This document shows, piece by piece, positions 24,581 through 32,895 of a stretch of 60,347 nt of DNA. The stretch covers positions 1-60,347 of the forward strand of contig NZ_NRSM01000021.1 of NCBI RefSeq assembly GCF_016584105.1, written 5' to 3'. The notes under the pieces were generated by a model. That model ran no database searches. It worked only from the letters and a program-made list of their open reading frames with translations, and was not told where the DNA came from. Source of the DNA: Ectothiorhodospira shaposhnikovii. Lineage in GTDB: Bacteria; Pseudomonadota; Gammaproteobacteria; Ectothiorhodospirales; Ectothiorhodospiraceae. Both the position numbers and the translations under genes were made by a program. Position 1 is the stretch's first letter. Every line of letters starts with the position of its first letter.

Positions 24581-27433
24581 ATGAACCTTGCGTTGATCGT
24601 CATATTGCCTTTCCTCGGCGCGCTGCTGCCTGCGCTGATGATCCGCGCCGGACGCAATGCCTGCGCCATCGCCACCGGCTCGGTCACCCTGCTGGCCTTC
24701 GGCCTGCTCATGTCCCATGCCCCGGCCGTGTTTCGCGGCGAGATCGTGCAGGTGGGTTGGCAATGGCTTCCCCAACTGGGACTGAACGTCAACTTCTTTC
24801 TCGACGGTCTGGGCTTCCTGTTCGCCAGCCTGATCCTGGGCATCGGCCTTCTGATCATCATCTATGCCCGGTTCTATCTGTCCGAGAAGGACCCCATGGG
24901 CAACTTCTATACCTACCTGCTGCTGTTCCAGGGCGCCATGGTGGGTATCGTGCTGTCGGACAACATCCTGCTGTTGCTGATTTTCTGGGAACTGACCAGC
25001 CTGTCGTCCTTCCTGCTCATCGGTTACTGGAAGCATCTGCCGGAGGGGCGCCAGGGGGCGCGCATGGCCCTGGCGGTGACCGGGGGCGGTGGTCTGGCCA
25101 TGATTGCCGGCATGCTCATCCTGGGCAACATCGTCGGCTCCTATGACCTGACGGTGATCCTGCAGAACGCCGAACTGATCCAGGCCTCCCCCCTGTATCT
25201 GCCGGCCCTGATCCTGATCCTGATCGGCTGCTTCACCAAGAGTGCCCAGTTCCCGTTCCATTTCTGGCTGCCCCATGCCATGGCCGCGCCCACGCCGGTG
25301 TCCGCCTACCTGCACTCGGCCACCATGGTCAAGGCAGGGATCTTCCTGCTGGCCCGGATGTGGCCGGTGCTGGCGGGCACCGATGCCTGGTTCTATCTGG
25401 TGACCACCACCGGGCTCTTCACCATGGTGCTGGCCGCGGGCATCGCCCTGTTCAAGGATGACCTCAAGGGCCTGCTGGCCTATTCCACCGTGAGCCACCT
25501 GGGGCTGGTGACCATGCTCTTCGGCCTGGCCACGCCCATGGCGGCCGTGGCCGGGGTGTTCCATATCCTCAATCACGCCACCTTCAAGGCCGCCCTGTTC
25601 ATGAACGCCGGCATCGTCGATCACGAGGCCGGTACCCGTGACATCAAACGCCTGGGCGGATTGATGACCCTGATGCCCATCACCGCCACCCTGGCCATGG
25701 TGGCTGCGGCCTCCATGGCCGGGGTGCCGCTGCTCAACGGGTTCCTCTCCAAGGAAATGATGCTGGAAGAGGCGGTGCATGCCACCTGGGCCGGGCAGGG
25801 CTGGATCATCCCCCTGGCCGCCACCCTGGGCGCCCTGTTCTCCGTGGCCTATTCCTTCCGCTATATCGCCCATGTCTTCCTGGGCCCGAAGCGGGACGAC
25901 TACCCCCATACCCCCCACGATCCGCCGGCGGGATTCTGGCTGCCGCCGGCCTTCCTGGTGTCCCTGGTGATCCTCATCGGGTTGTTCCCGGAGGCCCTGG
26001 CCGGTCCGCTGGTGCGCGTCACGGCGACGGCGGTCACCGGCGCACCCCTGCCGGATTTTTACCTGTCCATCTGGCACGGCCTGACCCCGGCCCTGTTCAT
26101 GTCCATGGCGGCACTGGCGGGTGGCCTGTTCCTGATCTGGCGCTACACGCTGGTGCGCGCCCGCTGGCAGGCCGGGCCTCACCCCGACGCCAAGGGCATG
26201 TTCGATACCGGCATGGCCGCCCTGGTCCGTGCCGCCCAGTGGGCCATCCTGAGCCTGCATAACGGCTCCCTGCAGCGCTATCTGGCCTTCATGGTCGGCG
26301 GCTTCGTGGTGCTGGGGTTTGCCGCCTTCATGAATGCTTCCCACGGCGTCGGCAGCCGCGAGCTGCTGCCGGCCACGCCGGTGGCCGTGATCGCCTGGAT
26401 CCTGTTGCTGGGGGTCTGTGCCGTGGCCCTGCTGCTGCACCGCCAGCGCCTGCTGGCCCTGGTGGCGGTGAGCGTGGCCGGTCTGATCGTCTCGGTGGGC
26501 TTTTTGTACTTCTCCGCGCCGGACCTGGCCCTGACCCAGATCTCGGTGGAAGTGGTGACCACCATCCTGATCCTGCTGGCCCTGTACTTCCTGCCCAAGC
26601 AGACGCCCGCCGAGAGCGACGGGGCGCGCAAGGTCCGCGACGGCATCATCGCCGCCCTGGCGGGTCTGGGCGTGGGTGCCCTGTGCTGGGCGGTGATCAC
26701 CCGCGACTTCGCCAGTATTTCCACCTTCTTCCTGGACGAATCCGTGCCCGGCGGCGGTGGCACCAACGTGGTGAACGTGATCCTGGTGGACTTCCGCGGC
26801 TTTGACACCTTCGGCGAGATCATCGTGCTGGGCATCGCGGCCCTGGCCATCTACGCCCTGCTGGAAGGGGCGGTCCGGGGCCGTGCCGGTGCCCGGCTGG
26901 CGGCCTGGATGCCGGATCAGCCCCAGTCGGCGGATCGGCATCCCATGATGATGGTGGTGGCCACCCGGTTGATGTTGCCGCTGGCACTGATGGTGGGCCT
27001 GTACATCATGCTGCGGGGGCACAATATGCCGGGCGGCGGCTTCATCGGTGGCCTGGTGGTCTCCATTGCCCTGATCATGCAGTACATGGCCAGCGGCTTC
27101 CAGTGGGCCGCCCGTCAGGTGCGGGTGGACTATGACGCCATGATCGGCGTCGGGGTGCTGGTGGCCGGGGCCACCGGTATCGTTGCCATGCTGTGGGATT
27201 ACCCCTTCCTCACCTCGGCCCATACCCATGTCCACCTGCCCCTGATCGGGGAAGTGGAGGTGGCCAGTGCGTTGCCCTTCGACATCGGTGTCTTCCTCAC
27301 CGTGGTCGGGGGCGTGATGCTGGCGCTGGCGAACCTGTCCCGCCTGGGCAGCCTGTCCAGTCACCGGCCCGATAATGAAGGCCCCATGGACGTGGACCCG
27401 TCTGCCCCGGTGTCCTCGGTGCGGTCCCGCTGA
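24581..27433 (+). CDS. mrpA: Na+/H+ antiporter subunit A-B fusion (MrpAB)
   Basis: A membrane protein of about 950 residues. The first 600 or so residues are MrpA, homologous to complex I NuoL, with the proton-path strings HSATMVKAGIFL, DDLKGLLAYSTVSHLG and NHATFKAALFMNAG. Residues about 610-780 are the MrpA C-terminal domains (FSAPDLALTQISVEVV). From about 790 the MrpB part follows (LYIMLRGHNMPGGGFIGGLV). Such A-B fusions are known in Pseudomonas ShaAB. The complex exports Na+ in exchange for protons and supports growth at high pH or salt. The start at 24581 is chosen by homology, as the ribosome site is weak. First gene of a six-gene operon. Confidence 0.93.
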   Translation: MNLALIVILPFLGALLPALMIRAGRNACAIATGSVTLLAFGLLMSHAPAVFRGEIVQVGWQWLPQLGLNVNFFLDGLGFLFASLILGIGLLIIIYARFYLSEKDPMGNFYTYLLLFQGAMVGIVLSDNILLLLIFWELTSLSSFLLIGYWKHLPEGRQGARMALAVTGGGGLAMIAGMLILGNIVGSYDLTVILQNAELIQASPLYLPALILILIGCFTKSAQFPFHFWLPHAMAAPTPVSAYLHSATMVKAGIFLLARMWPVLAGTDAWFYLVTTTGLFTMVLAAGIALFKDDLKGLLAYSTVSHLGLVTMLFGLATPMAAVAGVFHILNHATFKAALFMNAGIVDHEAGTRDIKRLGGLMTLMPITATLAMVAAASMAGVPLLNGFLSKEMMLEEAVHATWAGQGWIIPLAATLGALFSVAYSFRYIAHVFLGPKRDDYPHTPHDPPAGFWLPPAFLVSLVILIGLFPEALAGPLVRVTATAVTGAPLPDFYLSIWHGLTPALFMSMAALAGGLFLIWRYTLVRARWQAGPHPDAKGMFDTGMAALVRAAQWAILSLHNGSLQRYLAFMVGGFVVLGFAAFMNASHGVGSRELLPATPVAVIAWILLLGVCAVALLLHRQRLLALVAVSVAGLIVSVGFLYFSAPDLALTQISVEVVTTILILLALYFLPKQTPAESDGARKVRDGIIAALAGLGVGALCWAVITRDFASISTFFLDESVPGGGGTNVVNVILVDFRGFDTFGEIIVLGIAALAIYALLEGAVRGRAGARLAAWMPDQPQSADRHPMMMVVATRLMLPLALMVGLYIMLRGHNMPGGGFIGGLVVSIALIMQYMASGFQWAARQVRVDYDAMIGVGVLVAGATGIVAMLWDYPFLTSAHTHVHLPLIGEVEVASALPFDIGVFLTVVGGVMLALANLSRLGSLSSHRPDNEGPMDVDPSAPVSSVRSR

Positions 27434-27451
27434 TCAAGAGAGAACGAGCGT

Positions 27452-27805
27452 ATGGAATTCATCGTTGCCAGTTCCGTGGGCGTGCTGACCGCCGCCGGGG
27501 TCTACCTGTTATTGCGGGCCAGGACCTACCCGGTGATCCTGGGTCTGACCCTGCTCACCTATGCCGTGAACTTCTTCCTGTTTGCCATGGGGCGGCTGTC
27601 GGTCAATCTGCCCCCGGTCATCAGTGACGAGGCCCTGGGCTATGCGGATCCCTTGCCCCAGGCCCTGGTGCTGACCGCCATCGTCATTTCCTTCGGCATG
27701 ACGGCGGTGGCGGTGGCCATGGCCCTGCGGGCCTATCTGGAGAGCGACAGCGATCACGTGGACCTGAGCCGGTCCGAGGGTAGCGAGAAGGCGGATCACT
27801 CATGA
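27452..27805 (+). CDS. mrpC: Na+/H+ antiporter subunit C (NuoK-like)
   Basis: The 117-residue protein has three TM helices in the NuoK/MrpC pattern: GVYLLLRARTYPVILGLTLLTYAVNFFLFAMG, then DPLPQALVLTAIVISFGMTAVAVAMALR, which is strongly conserved in the family. It starts 18 bases after mrpAB, and its stop overlaps the mrpD start as ATGA. It is an obligate part of the hetero-oligomeric Mrp antiporter in the inner membrane. Confidence 0.93.
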   Translation: MEFIVASSVGVLTAAGVYLLLRARTYPVILGLTLLTYAVNFFLFAMGRLSVNLPPVISDEALGYADPLPQALVLTAIVISFGMTAVAVAMALRAYLESDSDHVDLSRSEGSEKADHS

Positions 27806-29310
27806 ATCACTGGATCATTCTTCCCATCCTGGTGCCGGCGGTGGTGGCACCCATGATCGTGCTGGCGGTGCGTCACGACATCGTCCTGGCGCGGGTCTTC
27901 TCGGTGGCCTCGGCGGTGATCATGCTGCTGCTGGGGGGCATCCTCATGGGCATGGCCGCCGACGGTCAGACCCAGATGTATGCCCTGGGCAACTGGCCCA
28001 TGCCGTTTGGTATCGTCCTGGTGCTGGACCAGCTCTCGGCGCTGATGCTGGTGCTCACGGCGGTGCTTGGGCTGGTGGTGGTGCTCTATGCCATCGACGG
28101 CTGGGACCGGCACGGGCGACACTTTCATGCCCTGTTCCAGCTGCAGCTGATGGGCATCAACGGTGCCTTTCTCACCGGTGACCTGTTCAACCTGTTCGTG
28201 TTCTTCGAGATCCTGCTGATCGCCTCCTACGGCCTGATGGTCCACGGCGGCGGCCCGGCCAGGATGCGGGCGGGGGTGCAATATGTAGTGGTCAACCTGG
28301 TGGGTTCATCGGTCTTCCTGGTGGCCATCGGCCTGATCTACGGCGTCACCGGCACCCTCAACATGGCGGATCTGGCCCTGCGAGTGCCTGAAGTGGGCGC
28401 CTCCGAGCAGGCCCTGCTGCAGACCGGCGCGCTGCTGTTGCTGCTGGTGTTCGGCGTCAAGGCCGCCCTGGTGCCGGTGCAGTTCTGGCTGCCGGGCACT
28501 TACGCCCTGGCGCCGGCGCCGGTGGCAGCGCTGTTCGCCATCATGACCAAGGTGGGGGCCTATTCCATCATCCGCATGTATATCCTGGTCTTCGGTGACG
28601 GGGCAGGGGAGGCGGCGGGCATCGCCGCCGACTGGCTGTTGCCGGCGGCCCTGGTCACCCTGGTGGTGGGCATGGTGGGTGTGCTGGCCTCCCGCAGTCT
28701 GGGCCAGATGGTCAGTTTCGGCGTCATCGGCTCCATGGGCACCCTGCTTACGGCGGTGTCCCTGTTCACCCCCGAGGCCCTGTCGGCGGGCCTGTACTAC
28801 CTGCTTCATTCCACCCTGGCGGCGGCGACCCTGTTCCTCATCGTCGGGTTGGTGGTGGACCGGCGTCCGGGGTTGGGGGATGATCTGGTGGTGGCGCCCA
28901 CCTTCGCCCAGGCCGGACTGATTGCCGGCGGGTTTTTCCTTGCGGCCATCGCCATGGTGGGCATGCCGCCCCTGGCGGGTTTTCTGGGCAAGCTGCTGAT
29001 CCTGGACGCGGCTCGGGACAGCGACGCCGTGATCTGGATCTGGTCCCTGATTCTGGTGACCTCCCTGCTGGCCATCATCGGTTTCGGTCGGGGCGGGAGC
29101 ACCCTGTTCTGGAAGAGTGCCGCGGTGAAGGGGCGCCTGGAGACCGACGGGGCACCGGAATCGGGCGCGCTGTCGTTCGTGGCCGTCGGCCTGCTGCTGG
29201 CGTCACTGGTATTCCTGACGGTCTTTGCCGGGCCGGTGACGGGCTACCTGGACGCGACGGCGGCGCAGCTGTTCGAGACGCGCGCCTATATCAGCGCCGT
29301 GCTGGACTAG
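27802..29310 (+). CDS. mrpD: Na+/H+ antiporter subunit D (NuoN/M-like)
   Basis: A 502-residue polytopic protein homologous to the proton-pumping subunits of complex I. Conserved strings include HALFQLQLMGINGAFLTGDLFNLFVFFEILLIASYGL, FGVKAALVPVQFWLPGTYALAPAPVAALFAIMTKVGAYSIIR and PPLAGFLGKLLIL. The lysine in KAALVP, the glutamate in FFEIL and the lysine in MTKVGAY are the usual charged residues of the proton channel. Coupled to mrpC by a four-base overlap. Confidence 0.93.
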   Translation: MNHWIILPILVPAVVAPMIVLAVRHDIVLARVFSVASAVIMLLLGGILMGMAADGQTQMYALGNWPMPFGIVLVLDQLSALMLVLTAVLGLVVVLYAIDGWDRHGRHFHALFQLQLMGINGAFLTGDLFNLFVFFEILLIASYGLMVHGGGPARMRAGVQYVVVNLVGSSVFLVAIGLIYGVTGTLNMADLALRVPEVGASEQALLQTGALLLLLVFGVKAALVPVQFWLPGTYALAPAPVAALFAIMTKVGAYSIIRMYILVFGDGAGEAAGIAADWLLPAALVTLVVGMVGVLASRSLGQMVSFGVIGSMGTLLTAVSLFTPEALSAGLYYLLHSTLAAATLFLIVGLVVDRRPGLGDDLVVAPTFAQAGLIAGGFFLAAIAMVGMPPLAGFLGKLLILDAARDSDAVIWIWSLILVTSLLAIIGFGRGGSTLFWKSAAVKGRLETDGAPESGALSFVAVGLLLASLVFLTVFAGPVTGYLDATAAQLFETRAYISAVLD

Positions 29311-29363
29311 CGTCGCCGGACCCATCACATCCTTACCGTATCATCTAGACAGGTATCCGCCCG

Positions 29364-29882
29364 ATGGCAGACAAACGGCACAAACGGACATTCTGGGAGC
29401 GGTGGCTGCCCCACCCCCTGATGACCCTGACCCTGGTGCTCCTGTGGATGCTGCTGCTCAACAGCTTCACCGTGGGCGGTCTGGTCATGGGCCTCATCCT
29501 GGGCGTGGTCATCCCCATCATCACCAGCAGCTTCTGGCCGGAACGCCCCCCCATCCGGGCCTACGGCAAGGCCCTGTCCTTCATGCTCCTGGTGGCCTGG
29601 GACGTGGTCGTGGCCAATGTCATCGTGGCCCGCCTGATCCTGTTCCATCCCCCGGAAAGCCTCAAGACCCGCTGGGTGACCGTGCCCCTGGACCTGAAGT
29701 CCCCCGAGGCCATCACCGTCCTGGCCGGCACCATCTCCATGACCCCCGGCACCGTCAGCAGCGACCTGTCCGCCGATGGCCGCAGCCTGCTGGTGCACTG
29801 CCTGGATGCCCCGGACGCGGAGGAGGCGGTGATGCAGATGAAGACCCGCTACGAAGCCCGGCTCAAGGAGATCTTCCCATGA
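29364..29882 (+). CDS. mrpE: Na+/H+ antiporter subunit E
   Basis: At 172 residues it is a typical MrpE: two or three N-terminal helices (LTLVLLWMLLLNSFTVGGLVMG, SFMLLVAWDVVVANVIVARLIL), then a cytoplasmic domain with TITMTPGTV-like sequence (AGTISMTPGTVSSDLSADGRSLLVHCLDA). MrpE is needed for full assembly and activity of the antiporter. Its stop overlaps the mrpF start (ATGA at 29879-29882). Confidence 0.92.
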   Translation: MADKRHKRTFWERWLPHPLMTLTLVLLWMLLLNSFTVGGLVMGLILGVVIPIITSSFWPERPPIRAYGKALSFMLLVAWDVVVANVIVARLILFHPPESLKTRWVTVPLDLKSPEAITVLAGTISMTPGTVSSDLSADGRSLLVHCLDAPDAEEAVMQMKTRYEARLKEIFP

Positions 29883-30148
29883 TCGGTTATGCACTGACCT
29901 TCGGCTTCTTTGCCGTCTGCCTGGCGCTGATGCTCAACCTCTGGCGCCTGGTGCAGGGGCCGACCCTGATGGACCGGGTACTGGCGGTGGACACCATGAT
30001 GATCAATGCCATCGCCCTGATCATCCTCTACGGCATCCAGCAGCAGACCACCCTGTATTTCGAGGCGGCCCTGTTGCTGGCCATGTTCGGTTTCATTTCC
30101 ACCGTCGCCTATTGCCGCTTCGTCCTGCGCGGCGACGTGATCGAGTGA
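29879..30148 (+). CDS. mrpF: Na+/H+ antiporter subunit F
   Basis: Eighty-nine residues with three TM helices and the family core LWRLVQGPTLMDRVLAVDTM followed by EAALLLAMFGFISTVAYCRF. The conserved Asp in PTLMDRVLA is a membrane-embedded acidic residue of MrpF. The start at 29879 overlaps the mrpE stop, so translation is coupled. Upstream in-frame sequence belongs to the antisense-like shadow of mrpE and is not part of the gene. Confidence 0.92.
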   Translation: MIGYALTFGFFAVCLALMLNLWRLVQGPTLMDRVLAVDTMMINAIALIILYGIQQQTTLYFEAALLLAMFGFISTVAYCRFVLRGDVIE

Positions 30149-30163
30149 TCGGGAGGCATGACC

Positions 30164-30574
30164 ATGGCATTCTGGCTTGAACTGGTGATTTCCCTGCTGA
30201 TCGTGGTGGGGGGCTGTTTCGTCATCGTGGGCTCCGTGGGGCTGGTGAAGCTGCCGGATCTCATGAGCCGTCTGCACGCCCCCACCAAGGCCACCACCCT
30301 GGGCGTGGGCGGCGCGCTGGTGGCCTCCATGCTGTATTTCTGGGGGATTGAGGGCAAGGTATCCATCCATGAGGTACTGATTACGGCCTTTCTGTTCCTC
30401 ACCGCCCCGGTGACCGCCCACTTCGTGGCCAAGGCCTATCTGCACCAGCACCCGGAGAAAAAGCCGGAACTGCCCCCCACCGGCCGCCCCTACGGTTGGA
30501 GCACCTACGACGCACCCCCGGACGGCGCGGCCGGACAGGCGGCGAATGGGGAGGAGGCGGAAAGGAAGGATTGA
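30164..30574 (+). CDS. mrpG: Na+/H+ antiporter subunit G
   Basis: MrpG family, 136 residues, three TM helices with GSVGLVKLPDLMSRLHAPTKATTLGVGG, the MrpG hallmark. The start is set at 30164 because the GGGAGG ribosome site (30151-30156) is seven bases away, while the ATG at 30158 would be too close. The C-terminal 35 residues form a charged, proline-rich tail (PEKKPELPPTGRPYGW) that is longer than usual. Last gene of the Mrp operon; no clear terminator follows. Confidence 0.92.
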   Translation: MAFWLELVISLLIVVGGCFVIVGSVGLVKLPDLMSRLHAPTKATTLGVGGALVASMLYFWGIEGKVSIHEVLITAFLFLTAPVTAHFVAKAYLHQHPEKKPELPPTGRPYGWSTYDAPPDGAAGQAANGEEAERKD

Positions 30575-31081
30575 GACGGCGCTTTTCCGGCACGCCAGCG
30601 GAAGGGCTCTTTATCCTCCCGCTGGGATTCCTTTTCATCTCTCAAGAACTCACCTTTCACTCCTTCCATGAGAGGTTGGTTCCTCTTCATTCCTTGGGCA
30701 GTTCACCTTTCGCGCCTCTCGGGAAGTTCCCTTCCCCCCCCTCTGCGGTTCTTCTTTGGAACCGGTTAATCAACGGTCTTTGATTTTAAGCTTCAACTCG
30801 TTGATTTTATTTGTTAAAAATTAAAAATCATACTTGTTTGATTGTTGCCTTAATGTCTCGGGAGGGGGACACTCTCCGGGAGGCTCTTTCTCTCCTCACG
30901 AATGGTCCTCTTTTCGTCACTCCCGCGAAAGCGGGAGTCCAGGTTTTTCAGCCTGCCACTGGGATTCCCTACCCGGCATCAAATCTATCAGACCGATTGA
31001 TAATAATGTGTTGTCCGACTAAGGGTCTGCTGAAATAATGCCTCCCATTTATTTGATGTTTAACAATAAGGGACTCTGTAG
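30575..31081. other. Non-coding spacer upstream of the chemoreceptor
   Basis: About 500 bases without a credible gene. The first half is pyrimidine-rich, and the rest is much more AT-rich than the surroundings (for instance 30780-30835). A palindromic repeat of the dispersed CGGGA family lies at 30919-30938. AT-rich sequence just before the chemoreceptor start probably holds its promoter, but I see no clear sigma-70 or sigma-28 site. Confidence 0.5.
30919..30938. repeat. Dispersed palindromic (REP-like) repeat
   Basis: ACTCCCGCGAAAGCGGGAGT is a perfect 8-bp-stem palindrome with GAAA loop. Related copies occur at 23521-23580 (degenerate), 44773-44793, 48937-48956 and 49001-49020, always between genes. 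The family resembles the common intergenic CATTCCCGCGNAAGCGGGAAT elements of proteobacteria. Confidence 0.7.
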
Positions 31082-32707
31082 ATGAGTATCGTACACCGCT
31101 TGTACCTGGGCTTCGCGCTATTGCTCGCATTGATGGTTGCCGTTACCACCATTGGGGTTGTGAAGGTTGGTCAGGTGGATCGAAGCATGGAGCAAATCAA
31201 TGATGTAGACAGTCGTTTTCAGCGATTTGCAATCAATTTTCGTGGCAGTGTACATGACCGGGCGATTTCCATTCGGGATGCGGTGCTGAGTGAAACCATG
31301 ACCGAGCGTGCAAGGCACCTCAAGGATATCGAAGAACTGGATCGTTTCTACCAGAACTCCGCGCGCGGCATGAGCACCCTGATTTCCCAGAGTGGCGGAA
31401 TCAGTGATCGTGAGCAGCAATTGTTGAGCGCAATCCAGCAGATAGAGGAACAGGCCCAGAGCCTGACGCGCCGCACTCTTCAGCTGCTTGATACCGAACA
31501 AACTGCATCCGCCCGGAAACTGCTCATGGAGGAGACGGCACCCGCCTATTCGGAATGGTTGGCACGCATCAATGCCTTCATAGATCATCAGGAAACCAAG
31601 ATCCAGAACGAGGTGGATGGTGTACGCAGTGAAACGGGTGGTTTTCTTCGCCTCATGCTGGCGATTACCCTTGTTTCACTGGTGCTGGGATTGCTGGTTG
31701 CCTTCCATATCATAAAACGCCTCAAGGCCATCATTGGTGGAGAGGCAGAATCCGCGGTTGTCCTGCTCAATCGTTTCGCGGATGGGGACCTCAGTGTGCG
31801 AGCCAACACCCGGTATCCTGACAGTATCATGGGTGCCGTAAATGTGATGGCAGAAAAACTCGGTCGCGCGATACAGGAAATCACTCAAAATGCACAACGG
31901 CTCAATCAGGCCGCAATAGATATGCAGCAGCGTGCGTCCGGCACGGGCCAGTTGATCGAAGTTCAAAAGCAGGAGACCTATGATGGGGCAAATGCCATCG
32001 AGCAAATGTCGTCCGCAGTCACTGAGGTTGCCCAGCTGACCCAGCGTGCCTCAGAACTGGCCCACAGCGCCAATGCAGAGACCATGGATGGTAACGGTGA
32101 AGTGGTTAGAACTATAAAAACCATTAACGAATTGGCTGAAAGGGTGCAGGAAGCGGCGGGGGTGATTGAAACCCTCTCCAATGACAGCAAGGAGATCGGC
32201 AAGGTGGTTGATGTCATTGCGGGTATTGCCGAGCAAACGAATCTGCTCGCACTCAACGCAGCGATCGAGGCGGCTCGTGCAGGCGAGCAGGGTCGCGGAT
32301 TTGCCGTGGTTGCCGATGAAGTGCGTGCATTGGCCAGCCGTACAAAGGAATCGACGATCAGCATCCAGTCACTCATCAACAAGACCCAGCAGCTGATTGG
32401 GCGTGCCGTTGAGGTCATGGATAATGGCTTGCAACAGACGCAGGTTTCTGTCAAACAGGCTGAACATGCCGGGCAGTCACTGACAAAGATCCGCACTGCG
32501 GTGGCTGCCATCACCGATATGAATACTCAAATTGCCGGCGCAAGCGAGGAACAATCCTCCGTGGCCGCGGAGGTGAACCAAAACTTCCAGCAGATCATCA
32601 AGCATGCTGAGCGTGTTTCAGAGGGCTCATCGCATATCGCGGGCAAAACCGAGGAACTGGTGGATATGGCCAGTTCACTGCGCATGGCCGTAGCCCAGTT
32701 CAAATAA
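31082..32707 (+). CDS. Methyl-accepting chemotaxis protein
   Basis: A 541-residue chemoreceptor: TM1 about 8-28, a helical periplasmic domain about 30-188 (four-helix-bundle type), TM2 about 190-210, HAMP about 212-265, then a long coiled-coil signalling domain with the invariant tip [20 protein letters not shown] and [15 protein letters not shown]. It would control flagellar motors through CheA/CheW, none of which are in the window. No CheR/CheB-binding pentapeptide is present at the C-terminus (ends AVAQFK). Codon use is more AT-rich than that of its neighbours. The ligand is unknown. Confidence 0.93.
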   Translation: MSIVHRLYLGFALLLALMVAVTTIGVVKVGQVDRSMEQINDVDSRFQRFAINFRGSVHDRAISIRDAVLSETMTERARHLKDIEELDRFYQNSARGMSTLISQSGGISDREQQLLSAIQQIEEQAQSLTRRTLQLLDTEQTASARKLLMEETAPAYSEWLARINAFIDHQETKIQNEVDGVRSETGGFLRLMLAITLVSLVLGLLVAFHIIKRLKAIIGGEAESAVVLLNRFADGDLSVRANTRYPDSIMGAVNVMAEKLGRAIQEITQNAQRLNQAAIDMQQRASGTGQLIEVQKQETYDGANAIEQMSSAVTEVAQLTQRASELAHSANAETMDGNGEVVRTIKTINELAERVQEAAGVIETLSNDSKEIGKVVDVIAGIAEQTNLLALNAAIEAARAGEQGRGFAVVADEVRALASRTKESTISIQSLINKTQQLIGRAVEVMDNGLQQTQVSVKQAEHAGQSLTKIRTAVAAITDMNTQIAGASEEQSSVAAEVNQNFQQIIKHAERVSEGSSHIAGKTEELVDMASSLRMAVAQFK

Positions 32708-32895
32708 TGGGCAGGCAGATTGCCTGTGGGTGTCGCGATGGTCCGGGTTTTCCAGTCCGTGACACGGAAATTACTACGCTTTTCGGAAGGGACGGTGATA
32801 ATGTGGCCGCTCTTCCGCCAGCGCAGTTTGCCGGGATGGAGCCACGCGAGGCTTCGACTCCCCAGGTTCTTTCAATACCAAGGCCGCATTCTTCC

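Noticed and set aside
24302-27364. 1020-residue minus-strand open frame opposite mrpAB
   Set aside because: Extremely His/Gln/Gly-rich, the usual reverse translation of hydrophobic GC-rich membrane genes.
30985-31010. Sigma-28 flagellar promoter before the chemoreceptor
   Set aside because: ACCGATTG resembles the -10 element only weakly and no -35 stands at the proper distance.
32707-32895. N-terminal extension of the DUF4132 protein to an ATG overlapping the chemoreceptor stop
   Set aside because: The 63 extra residues have no protein-like pattern and coupling to a chemoreceptor is unlikely; the start at 32896 is preferred, though it lacks a strong ribosome site.
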